Shown piece after piece: positions 8,456 to 19,211 of a stretch of DNA of 64,000 nucleotides. The translations under genes were made by a program, and so were the position numbers. Source of the DNA: Agelas oroides (lineage: Eukaryota; Porifera; Demospongiae; Agelasida; Agelasidae); NCBI GenBank assembly GCA_949130485.1, contig OX422185.1, forward strand, positions 8,161,127 through 8,225,126, in the 5' to 3' direction. The number at the start of each line of letters is the position of its first letter. Within the stretch, counting starts at the first letter, position 1. Under the pieces are notes generated by a model that did no database searches, had not been told where the DNA came from, and saw only the letters and a program-made list of their open reading frames with translations.

Positions 8456-9160
8456 TACACAGCTTTAACTTATATCAAAGGCTGAATCAGTGAAGTGTCA
8501 CATCACAGCACACATGCAGGTGGCATGGCATGTAGATGAACAAAGCTTGTCACTCTACTCTCTACAAAAGTGGTTAACAGCTTAGAGAAGATGGTTGCAG
8601 AGACTAGCTTGTCATGGGGTGGTACCATACAATGCAGCCATTAGTGCAACCTAAGCATCTACTTTGGCTAACTGTAGGCTAAGTCTAAACAGCCTGCCTT
8701 ACTTGAGGCATCTAAGAGATATAGCAGATGGGGTTCACCATCCATCAGCCATGGATAGAAGGAGCGTCTCTGCCGCTTTCTGCTTTCAGCCTCTCTACAC
8801 AACTGTTTAATAGCCCTTGTATACATACATATAGTAGACAGAGGAGGTCGGACATGGTTGAACTTTACTAATTAATTGATTAATCTCTGGACTCCAAACG
8901 CGCTTGTATTCATGGTAGCCTCAAATAACGTACTCAAATTCGATCGTTGTCAGTGTAGCCATACTCAGCTCTTTCAACTTCACCCATTTAAAGCCCCTCC
9001 ACCGCGTCTCACACACAAACTAGTATACCGTAAACGCTTTAATTAATGCGCCGTTAATAAATAATTACAATCCGCACAGGCGCCTTGTTTGGAGCGAAAA
9101 AATTACTTCAGACCCATTATTTAGGGAGGCGCCTTCGAATTAGTGCGCAACTGACACCTT
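8456..9160. other. no gene seen
   Basis: Non-coding sequence that contains the right-hand copy of the 36-bp inverted pair (8838-8873). An AT-rich part near 9028-9130 has GGCGCC-type steps. No ORF or RNA recognised. Confidence 0.4.
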
Positions 9161-9823
9161 TCCGAGCGTGCTTCTCTTAGTAACGGCATACTTACCCTAG
9201 TAACGGCATCTTTACGCTAGTTATAGCGTGTGCTTTGCTATAGTAACGGTACGCCTAGGGTTATAGTCGGTTCCGTAAGGCTGAGCTATGGCTAAGGTTG
9301 GGCTGGGGCTGTTCGGTGTTATCTTTGAGGCTAGCGTAACTGTGAGTGAGCCTCACAGTGATAAGTCAAGTGTGAGAGAGCCCCACACTCGAAGTGTTAA
9401 TTCTAGTGAGCCTCAGACATATAGCGCAACAGTGAGAGAGCCTCACAGTGGTTAGTCAAATGTGAGAGAGCCTCACACCCGTAATGCCAATATGAGTGAT
9501 GCGTCCGAGGCTCACTAAAATTAACATTACTACTGTGAGGCTCACTCACAGTTCCGCTACGGATGTGAAGCTCATTCACACTTGAGTTACTACTGTGAGG
9601 TTCACTCACAGTTACGTTACGAGTGTGAAGCTCATTCACACTTGAGTTACTACTGTTACGTTATGGGTGTGAAGTTCATTCGCATTTTAAATTACCAGTG
9701 TGAGTGTGTTAGGATAAGGGCTTTATACTTTATGCTTTATACACGTGTATCTATGTGGAGATGGACTACAGCTGTCCTTCCTCTCGTGTTGCGGACCTGG
9801 GTGGGTTGACTGTACAAGCACTT
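9161..9823 (-). repeat. repeat C, diverged truncated copy abutting the satellite
   Basis: Reverse complement of about 45057-45935: shared landmarks are the TAACGGTACGCCTAGGG region (9242-9260), the GTGTGAG/CTCACAC hairpin array (9340-9720), GATAAGGGCTTTATACTTTA and TGGGTTGACTGTACAAGCAC (9801-9820). It is visibly diverged from the two right-hand copies. The satellite begins directly at its end, about 9826. Confidence 0.75.
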
Positions 9824-9825
9824 TG

Positions 9826-12128
9826 AAATCAAGTAGATCCATGTTAGAATATAGTAGAGCTATGTTAGAGTGTAGTAGAGAAAGTAGAGCCAGATAGAGC
9901 AACGGTAGAGTGTAGTAGAGTCAAGGAGAGCCAAGTAGACCCATGGTAGAGTGCAGTAGTGTCAAGTACAGCGAAGTAGAGCCATGGTAGGGTGTAGTAG
10001 AGCCAAGTAGAGCCATGGTACAACATAGTAGACTCATGTAGAGTCAAGTAGAGGCATTGTAGAATGTAGAAGAGCAAGGTAGAGCCATGGTAGAGTGTAG
10101 TAGAGTCAACTAGAGCCAAGTAGAGCCATGGTAGAATGTAGTAGAGTCAAGTAGAGCAAAGTAGAGCCATGGTAGAGTGTAGGAAAGTCATGTAGAGTCA
10201 TGGTAGAATGTAGTAGACTCATGTAGAGTCAAGTAGAGGCATGGTAGAATTTAGTAAAGCCAGGTAGAGCAATGGTAGAGTGTAGTAGAGTAAAAGTGGA
10301 ATCAAGTAGAGACATGAGAGAGTGTAGTAGAGACAAGAACAGCCAGGTAGAGCAATGGTATATTGTAGTAGAGTCAAGGAGAGCCAAGCATAACCATGGT
10401 AGAGTGTAGTAGAGTCAAGTAGAGCCAAGTAGAGCCATGGTAGAGTGTAGGAGTGTCAAGTAGTAGAGTCATGTAGTGTCAAGAGCCATGGTACAATGGG
10501 GTGTAACCATGGTAGAGTGTAGTAGAGTCAAGTAGAGCCAAGTAGAGCCATGGTACAGTGTAGTAGCGTCACGTAGAGTCAAGTAGAGCCAAGTAGAGCC
10601 ATGTTACAGTGTAGTAGCATCACGTAGAGTGAAGTAGAGCCATGGTAGGGTGTAGTAGATCCAAGTAGAGCCATGGTACAACATACTAGACTCTAGTCTC
10701 GAAGTGGGTCGGGCTTGCGAGACTAACTAGACTCATGTAGAGTCAAGTAGAGGCATATTACAATGTTGTAGAGCAAGGTAGAGCCATGGTAGGGTGTAGT
10801 AGAGTCAACTAGAGCCAAGTAGAGCCATGGTAGAGTGTAGTAGAGTAAAGTGCAATCAAGTGGATTAATGGTAGAATGTAGTAGAGCGAAGGTAGAGTGT
10901 AGTGTGGAGTCAAGTAGAGCCAAGTAGAGCCATGGGAGAGTGTAGTAGACACAAGTAGAGCCAGGTAAAGCAATGGTATATTGTAGTACAGTCAAGGAGA
11001 GCCAAGTATAACCATGGTAGAGTGTAGTAGAGTCAAGTAGAGCCATGGTAGAGTGTAGGAGTGTCAAGTAGAGCCATTGTTGAATGTAGTAGAGTGATGT
11101 AATGTCAAGAACCGTGGTACAATGGAGTGTAACCATGGTAGAGTGTAGTAGAGTCAAGTAGATCCAAGTAGAGCCATGGCAGAGTGTAGTAGTGTCAAGT
11201 AGAGTGAAGTAGAGCCATGGTAGGGTGTAGTAGAGTCAAGTAGAGCCATGTAGAGCCATGGTAAAGTGTTGTAGAGTCAGGTAGAGCCAAGTAGAGCCAT
11301 GGTAGAGTGTAGCAGAGTCAAGTAGAATCAAGTAGAGCCATAGTAGAATGTAGTAGAGTCATGTTGAGTCAAGTAGAGGCATGGTAGAATGTAGTAGAGC
11401 CATGGTAGAGTGTAGTAGAGTAAAGTACACTCATGTAGAGCCAGCCATGGTAGAATGTAGTAGAGCCTAGATAGAGTGTAGTAGAGTCAAGTAGAGCCAG
11501 GTAGTGACATGGTAGGGTGTAGGTGTAGCAAAGTCTGGTAGAGTCAAGTAGAGCCATTGTAGAATGTAGTGGAGCCATGGTAGAATGTAGGAGAGACAAG
11601 TAAATCCCGGCAGAGAAATGGTATAGTGTAGTAGAGTCAAGTAGAGCCAAGTAGAGCCACGGTACTGTGTAAGTAGAGCCATGGTAGAGTGTAGTAGAGT
11701 CATGTTGAGTCAAGTAGAGGCATGGTAGAATGTAGTAGAGCTAGGTAGAGCCATGATAGAGTGTAGTAGAGTCAAGTACACTCATGTAGAGCCAGCCATG
11801 GTAGAATGTAGTAGAGCCTAGATAGAGTGTAGTAGAGTCAAGTAGAGCCAGGTACTGACATGGTAGGGTGTAGTAAAGTCTGGTAGAGTCAAGTAGAGCC
11901 ATTGTAGAATGTAGTGGAGCCATGGTAGAATGTAGGAGAGACAAGTAAATCCCGGCAGAGAAATGGTATAGTGTAGTAGAGTCAAGTAGAGCCAAGTAGA
12001 GCCACGGTACTGTGTAAGTAGAGCCATGGTAGAGTGTAGTAGAGTCAAGTAGAGTCAAGTATAGCCATGGGAGAATGTAGTAGAGTCATGTAGAGTCAAG
12101 TACAGGCATGGTAGAATGCAGTAGAACC
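9826..12128 (+). repeat. GTAGAG satellite, forward block 1
   Basis: Tandem satellite on the + strand made of sub-units of about 10 bp: GTAGAGTCAA, GTAGAGCCAA, GTAGAGCCAT, GGTAGAGTGTA. The commonest composite is about 41 bp; versions with one sub-unit more or less are frequent. Units are 80-95% alike by eye. The minus-strand frames here are products of the repeat and not genes. 11369-11713 and 11741-12058 are two close copies of one longer unit. Confidence 0.95.
10694..10725. mobile_element. 32-bp miniature transposon-like insertion with 9-bp target duplication
   Basis: TAGTCTCG at the left and CGAGACTA at the right enclose 16 bp (AAGTGGGTCGGGCTTG). ACTAGACTC is repeated exactly on both sides (10685-10693, 10726-10734). 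A satellite unit at 10018-10034 shows the unfilled form (CATAGTAGACTCATG). The right 24 bp closely match the right end of the element at 54199-54581. It looks like an extreme internal-deletion derivative that still transposed, or an insertion that later lost its interior. Confidence 0.8.
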
Positions 12129-12232
12129 TGGTTCTACTGCATTCTACCATGCCTGTACTTGACTCTACATGACTCTACTACATTCTCCCATGGCTATACT
12201 TGACTCTACTTGACTCTACTACACTCTACCAT
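12026..12232. repeat. perfect palindrome 1 in satellite
   Basis: Arms 12026-12128 and 12130-12232 are exact reverse complements over about 103 bp, with a single-base centre at 12129. Centre sequence GTAGAACCTGGTTCTAC. Confidence 0.9.
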
Positions 12233-12642
12233 AATTCTACTAGGCTCTACTTGACTCAACTACACACTACCTTGGCTCTATTACACTCTACCATGGCTCT
12301 ACTTGGCTATACTTGACTCAACTACACTCTACCTGGCTCTACAAAATTCTACCATGCCTCTACTTGACTCTACATGACTCTACTACATTCTGCAATGGCT
12401 CTACTTGACTCTACGTGACTCTGCTATACTCTACCATGGCTCTACTTGGCTCTACTTGACTCCACTACATTCTACCATGCCTCTACTTGACTCTACTTGC
12501 CTCTGTTATACTCTACCATGGCTCAACCTGGCCCTACTACACTCTACCTTGGCTCTACTACACTCCGTTAGAGTCTACTACATTCTACCTTGGCCCTCGG
12601 CTCTACTTGCCACTACTACACTTTAGCATTGCTCTAACTGGT
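12130..12642 (-). repeat. satellite, flipped block 1
   Basis: Reverse-type satellite (CTCTAC on the + strand) lying between two fold-back centres at 12129 and 12643. Flipping it would give GCAGTAGAACC joined to AGTTAGAGCAATGC at both ends, the sequence normally found elsewhere in the array (for example 21049-21070). Confidence 0.9.
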
Positions 12643-13058
12643 TACCAGTTAGAGCAATGCTAAAGTGTAGTAGTGGCAAGTAGAGCCGAGGGCCAAGGTA
12701 GAATGTAGTAGACTCTAACGGAGTGTAGTAGAGCCAAGGTAGAGTGTAGTAGGGCCAGGTTGAGCCATGGTAGAGTATAACAGAGGCAAGTAGAGTCAAG
12801 TAGAGGCATGGTAGAATGTAGTGGAGTCAAGTAGAGCCAAGTAGAGCCATGGTAGAGTATAGCAGAGTCACGTAGAGTCAAGTAGAGCCATTGCAGAATG
12901 TAGTAGAGTCATGTAGAGTCAAGTAGAGGCATGGTAGAATTTTGTAGAGCCAGGTAGAGTGTAGTTGAGTCAAGTATAGCCAAGTAGAGCCATGGTAGAG
13001 TGTAATAGAGCCAAGGTAGTGTGTAGTTGAGTCAAGTAGAGCCTAGTAGAATTATGGT
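12228..13058. repeat. perfect palindrome 2 in satellite
   Basis: Arms of about 415 bp (12228-12642 and 12644-13058) around a one-base centre at 12643 (AACTGGTTACCAGTT). Identical 73-codon frames on opposite strands (12405-12626, 12660-12881) confirm exact identity. It abuts palindrome 1. Confidence 0.9.
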
Positions 13059-15385
13059 AGTTTGTAGTAGAGTCATGTAGAGTCATGTAGAGGCATAGTA
13101 GAAAGTAGCAGAGCCAGGTAGAGCCATGGTAGATTGTAGTACAGTCAAGTAGAGTCGATTAGAGCCATGGTAGAATGTAGTAGATCCAAGATAGAGTGCA
13201 GTAGAGTCAACTAGAGCCAAGTAGAGCCTTGGTAGAGTGTAGTAGAGTCAAGTAGAGTCAAGTATAGCCATGGGAGAATGTAGTAGAACCAGTTAGTGCA
13301 ATGCTAAAGTGTAGTAGTGGCAAGTAGAGCGAAGGAGGGCCATGGTAGAATGTAGTAGACTAAAACGGATTGTAGTAGAGCCAAGGTAGAGTGTAGTAGA
13401 GCCAAGTAGAGCCATGGTAGAGTATAACAGAGGCAAGTAGAGTCAAGTAGAGGCATGGTAGAATGTAGTAGAGTCATGTAGAGTTAAGTAGAGGCATAGT
13501 AGAATGTAGTAGAGCCAGGTAGAACCATGGTAGAGTGTAGTAGAGTCACGTAGTTTCAAGTAGAGTGATGGTAGAATGTAGTAGAGCCAAGGTAGAGTGC
13601 AGTTGAGTCAAGTAGAGCCAAGTAGAGCCATGGTAGAGTGTAGTAGAGCCAAGGTAGAGTGTAGTTGAGTCAAGTAGAGCCTAGTAGAACCATGGTAGTG
13701 TGTAGTAGAGCCAAAGTGAGCAACGTAGAGCCATGGTATAGAGTGTAGTAAGGTCAAGTAGAGTCATATTCAGCCATGGTGGAATGTAGTACAGTCATAT
13801 AGAGTCAAGTAGAGCTATGGTCAGTGTAGTAGAGTCAAGTGGAGCCATGTTAGAATCTCATACAGTCAAGTAGCGTCAAGTAGAGCCATGGTACAATGGA
13901 GTAGAGCCATGGTAGAGTGTAACAGAGTCAAGGAGAGCCAAGTTGAGCCATGGTTGGATGTAGTAGAGTCAAATAGAGGCAAGGAGAGCCATGGTAGATT
14001 GTAGTAGAGTCAAGTAGAGTCAAGTAGAGCCATGGTACAATGGAGTAGAGCCATGGTAGAGTGTAATAGATTCAAGGAGAGCCAAGTTGAGCCATGGTTG
14101 GGTGTAGTAGAGTCAAGTAGAGGCAAGGACAGCCATGGTAGAGTGTAGTAGAGTCAAGTAAAGATTAGTAGAACCATAGTAGTGTGCAGTAGATCCAAAG
14201 AGAGCAACGTAGTTGCCATGGTATAGAGTGTAGTAGGGTGAAGTAGAGTCATATTCAGCCATGGTATAGAGTGTAGTAGGGTGAAGTAGAGTCATATTCA
14301 GCCATGGTAGAATGTAGTAGAGTCATATAGACTCAAGTAGAGCTATGGTCAGTGTAGTAGAGTCAAGTGGAGCCATGGTAGAATGTCATACAGTCATGTA
14401 GCGTCAAGTAGAGCCATGGTACAATGGAGTAGATCCACGGTAGAGTGTAACAGAGTCAAAGAGATCCAAGTTGAGCCATGCTTGGGTGTAGTAGAGTCAA
14501 GTAGAGGCAAGGAGAGCCATGGTAGAGTGTAGTAGAGGCAAGTAGAGTCAAGTAGAGCCATGGTAGAATGTAGTAGAGTCAAGTAGAGTCGATTAGAGCC
14601 ATGGTAGAATGTAGTAGAGCCAAGATAGTGTGTACTAGAGTCATGGATAGCCAAGTAGAGCCATCATTGTGTGTAGTATAGTGAACTAGAGCCAAGTAGA
14701 GCCATGTTAGAGTGTGGTAGAGTCAAGTAGAGTCAAGTATAGCCATGGGAGAAGGTAGTAGTGTCATGTAGAGTCAAGTAGAGGCATGGTAGAATCCAGT
14801 AGAGCCAAGGTAGTGTGTAGTTGAGTCAAGTGGAGCCAAGTAGAGCCATGGTAGAGTGTAGTAGAGTCAAGTAGAGTCAAGTATAGCCATGGGAGAATGT
14901 AGTAGAACCAGTTAGTGCAATGCTAAAGTGTAGTACTGGCAAGTAGAGCCAAGGAGGGCCATGGTAGAATGTAGTAGACTCTAACGGATTGTAGTAGAGC
15001 CAAGGTAGAGTGTAGTAGAGCCAAGTAGAGCCATGGTAGAGTATAACAGAGGCAAGTAGAGTCAAGTAGAGGCATAGTAGAATGTAGTAGAGCCAGGTAG
15101 AACCATGGTAGAGTGTAGTAGAGTCACGTAGTTTCAAGTAGAGTCATGGTAGAATGTAGCAGAGCCAAGGTAGAGTGCAGTTGAGTCAAGTAGAGCCAAG
15201 TAGAGCCGTGGTAGAGTGTAGTATAGCCAAGGTAGAGTGTAGATGAGTCAAGTAGAGCCTAGTGTGTAGTAGAGCCAAAGTGAGCAACGTAGAGCCATGG
15301 TATAGCGTGTAGTAGGGTCAAGTAGAGTCATATTCAGCCATAGTAGAATGTAGTACAGTCATATAGAGTCAAGTAGAGCTATGGT
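12644..15385 (+). repeat. satellite, forward block 2
   Basis: Forward-type GTAGAG satellite. It introduces two recurring variant units, one with AGAGCAATGCTAAAGTG or AGTGCAATGCTAAAG and one with CATATTCAGCCATGG. These serve as landmarks for larger repeat units in the rest of the array. Confidence 0.93.
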
Positions 15386-16717
15386 CATTCTACTATGCCT
15401 CTACTTGACTCTACATGACTCTACTACACACTACCATGGTTCTAATAGGCTCTACTTGACTCAACTACACTCTACGTTGGCTCTACTACACTCTACCACG
15501 GCTCTACTTGGCTCTACTTGACTCAGCTACACTTTACCTGGCTCTACTACATTCTACCATGCCTCTACTTGACTCTACTTGCCTCTGTTATACTCTACCT
15601 TGGCTCTACCTGGCTCTACTCACTCTACCTTGGCTCTACCACACTCCGTTAGAGTCTACTACATTCTACCTTCGCCCTCCTTGGCTCTACTTGCCACTAC
15701 TACACTTTAGCATTGCTCTAACTGGTTCTACTGCATTCTACCATGCCTCTACTTGACTCTACATGACTCTACTACATTCTACCATGGCTATACTTGACTC
15801 TACTTGACTCTACTACACTATACCATTGCTCTATCTGACTCTACTTGTCTCCAGTACATTCTACCATGGCCCTACTACATTCTTTCATAGCTCTACTTGA
15901 CTCTCGATGACTCTACTACATTCTACAATGGCTCCACTAGACTTTACTTGACTCTACAACACTTAAGCACGGTTCTATGTGGCTCTTCTTGGCTCTACTT
16001 AACACTACAACAAGCTATACTACATTCTACAATGGCTCTACTTCACTCTATTTGACTCTACTACCCTCTACCATGGCTCTACAGGGCTCTACTATATTGT
16101 ACCATGCCTCTACATGACTCTACATGAGTCTACTACATTCTACCATGGCTCTACTTGACTCCATATGAGTCTACTACATTCTACTATGGCTCTACTTGAC
16201 TTTACTTGACTCTACTACATTCTACCATGGCTCTACTTGACTCTACTATACTGTACCAAGGCTCTACTTGACTCTACTTGACTCTTCTACATTCGACCAT
16301 GGTTCAACCTGACTCTACTTGACGCTACTACATTCTACCATTCCTCTACTTGTCTCTACATGACTCCACTACACTTTACCATAGCTCTACTTGACTCTAC
16401 TTGACTCTAATACACTCTACCATGGCTCTACTTCACTCTACTTGACTCTACTACACTCTACCATGGCTCTCCTTGCCTCTACTTGACTCTACTACATCCA
16501 ACCATGGCTCAACTTGGCTCTTCTTGACTCTATTACACTCTACCATGGCTCTCCATGCCTCTATTTGACTCTACTACATCCAACCATGGCTCAACTTGGC
16601 TCTCCTTCACACTGTTACACTCTACCATGGCTCTACTTCATTGTACCATGGCTCTACTTGACGCTACTTGACTGTATAGGACTTTCTAAAATGGCTCCAC
16701 TTGACTCTACTACACTG
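15386..16717 (-). repeat. satellite, flipped block 2 (1.33-kb in-place inversion)
   Basis: Reverse-type block. Flipping it joins GCTATGGT to CAGTGTAGTAGAGTC, which is the normal order seen at 13819-13840. At the right edge AAGTAGAGGCATAGTAGA (16718-16735) repeats in inverted form at 15388-15406, a small inverted duplication left at the breakpoint. Confidence 0.85.
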
Positions 16718-19211
16718 AAGTAGAGGCATAGTAGAGCCAGGTAGAGCCATGGTAGAGTGTAGTAGAGTCATGTAGATTCAAGTAGAGTCATGGTAGAATG
16801 TCGTAGAGCCAACGTAGAGTGTAGTTGAGTCAAGTACAGCCAAGTAGAGCCATGGTAGAGTGTAGTAGAGCCAAGGAAAGGTGTAGTTGAGTCAAGTAGA
16901 GCCTAGTAGAAACTTGGTAGAATGTAGTAGACTCATGTAGAGTCAAGTGGAGGCATGGTAGAAAGTAGTAGAGCCAGGTAGAGCCATGGTAGAGTGTAGT
17001 AGAGTCAAGTAGAGTCGGTTAGAGCCATGGTAGAGTGTAGTAGAGCCAAGGTAGAGTGGAGTTGAGTCAAGGAGAGCCTAGTAGAACCATGGTAGAATGT
17101 AGTAGACTCATGTAGAGTCAAGTGGAGGCATGGTAGAAAGTAGTAGAGCCATGGTAGATTGTAGTAGAGTTAAGTAGAGTCGATTAGAGCCATGGTAGAA
17201 TGTAGTAGATCCAAGATAGAGTGTAGTAGAGTCAAGGAGAGCCAAGTATCTTAGTGTTCAGTAGAGTCAACTAGAGCCAAGTAGAGCCATGGTAGAGTGT
17301 AGTAGAGTCAAGTAGAGTCAACTATAGCCATGGGAGAATGTAGTTGAACCAGTTAGTGCAATGCTAAAGTGTAGTAGTGGCAAGTAGAGCCAAGGAGGGC
17401 CATGGTAGAATGTAGTAGACTCTAACGGATTGTAGTAGAGCCAAGGTAGAGTGTAGTAGAGCCAAGTAGAGCCATGGTAGAGTATAACAGAGGCAAGTAG
17501 AGTCAAGTAGAGGCATGGTAGAATGTAGTAGAGTCATGTAGAGTTAAGTAGAGGCATAGTAGAATGTAGTAGAGCCAGGTAGAACCATGGTAGAGTGTAG
17601 TAGAGTCACGTAGTTTCAAGTAGAGTAATGGTAGAATGTAGTAGAGCCAAGGTAGAGTGCAGTGGAGTCAAGTAGAGCCAAGTAGAGCCATGGTAGAGTG
17701 TAGAAGAGCCAAGATAGAGTGTTGTTGAGTCAAGTAGAGCCTAGTAGAACCACGGTAGTGTGTAGTAGAGCCAAAGTGAGCAACGTAGAGCCATGGTATA
17801 GAGTGTAGTAGGATCAAGTAGAGTCATATTCAGCCATGGTAGAATGTAGTACAGTCATATAGAGTCAAGTAGAGCCAAGTGGAGCCATTTTTGAATGTCA
17901 TAAAGTCAAGTAGCGTCAAGTAGAGCCATGGTAGAGTGTAACAGAGTCAAGGAGAGCCAAGTTGAGCCATGGTTTGATATAGTAGAGTCAAATAGAGGCA
18001 AGGAGAGCCATGGTAGAGTGTAGTAGAGTCAAGTAGAGTCAAGTAGAGCCATGGTACAATGGAGTAGAGCCATGGTAGAGTGTAATAGAGTCAAGGAGAG
18101 CCAAGTTGAGCCATGATTGGGTGTAGTAGAGTCAAGTAGAGGCAAAGAGAGCCATGGTAGAGTGTAGTAGAGTCAAGTAGAGTCAAGTAGAGCCATGGTA
18201 GAGTGTATTAGAGTCAAGTAGAGTCAAGTAGAGCTATGGTAAAGTGTAGTGGAGTCATGGAGAGACAAGTAGAGGAGTGGTAGAACCATGGTCGAATGTA
18301 GAAGAGTCAAGTAGAGTCAAGTAGAGCCATGGTACAGTGTAGTAGAGTCAAGTAGAGCCATGGTAGAATGTAGTAAAGTCAAGTAAAGTCAAGGAGAGGC
18401 ATAGTAGAATGTAGTAGACTCATATGGAGTCAAGTAGAGCCATGGTAGAATGTAGTACACTCATGTAGAGTCATGTAGAGGCATGGTACAATATAGTAGA
18501 GCCCGGTAGAGCCATGGTAGAGGGTAGTAGAGTCAAATAGAGTGAAGTAGAGCCATTGTAGAATGTAGTTGAGCTTGTTGTAGTGTTAAGTAGAGCCAAG
18601 AAGAGCCACATAGAACCGTGCTTAAGTGTTGTAGAGTCAAGTAAAGTCTAGTGGAGCCATTGTAGAATGTAGTAGAGTCATTGAGAGTCAAGTAGAGCTA
18701 TGAAAGAATGTAGTAGGGCCATGGTAGAATGTACTGGAGACAAGTAGAGTCAGGTAGAGCAATGGTATAGTGTAGTAGAGTCAAGTAGAGCCAAGTATAG
18801 CCATGAGGGAATGTATTAGAGTCAAGTAGAGTCAAGTAGAGGCATGGTAGAATGCAGTAGAACAAGTTAGAGCAATGCTAAAGTGTAGTAGTGGCAAGTA
18901 GAGCCAAGGAGGGCCAAGGTAGAATGTAGTAGACTCTAACGGAGTGTAGTAGAGCCAAGGTAGAGTGAGTAGAGCCAGGTAGAGCCAAGGTAGAGTATAA
19001 CAGAGGCAAGTAGAGTCAAGTAGAGGCATGGTAGAATGTAGTAGAGCCAGGTAAAGTATAGTTGAGTCAAGTAGAGCCAAGTAGAGCCATGGTAGAGTGT
19101 AGTAGAGCCACCGTAGAGTGTAGCTGAGTCAAGTAGAGCCTATTAGAACCATGGTAGTGTGTAGTAGAGTCATGTAGAGTCAAGTAGAGGCATAGTAGAA
19201 TGTAGTAGAGC
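16718..19211 (+). repeat. satellite, forward block 3
   Basis: Forward-type satellite with the same landmark units. From 17993 it is also the first part of the 5,970-bp direct duplication. Confidence 0.93.

Larger units (their letters stand above)
5744..8873. mobile_element. candidate 3.1-kb element defined by a distant inverted-repeat pair
   Basis: Positions 5744-5779 and 8838-8873 are inverted copies over about 36 bp: 20 identical bases (CCATGTCCGACCTCCTCTGT) plus a flank AATTAG-AAAG-TCA with three mismatches. If these are TIRs, they enclose a composite that contains the Helitron-like ORF, the HIRAN-bearing element and several GC-rich motifs. AATT flanks both ends but is short. It could also be two independent solo copies of one repeat facing each other. 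Confidence 0.35.

Noticed and set aside
8981-9025. Similarity of CCATTTAAAGCCC...TCACACACAAAC to repeat C at about 45948-45978, in the opposite orientation to the adjacent C copy
   Set aside because: Only about 40 bp with several mismatches; could indicate a local inversion, but too weak to claim.
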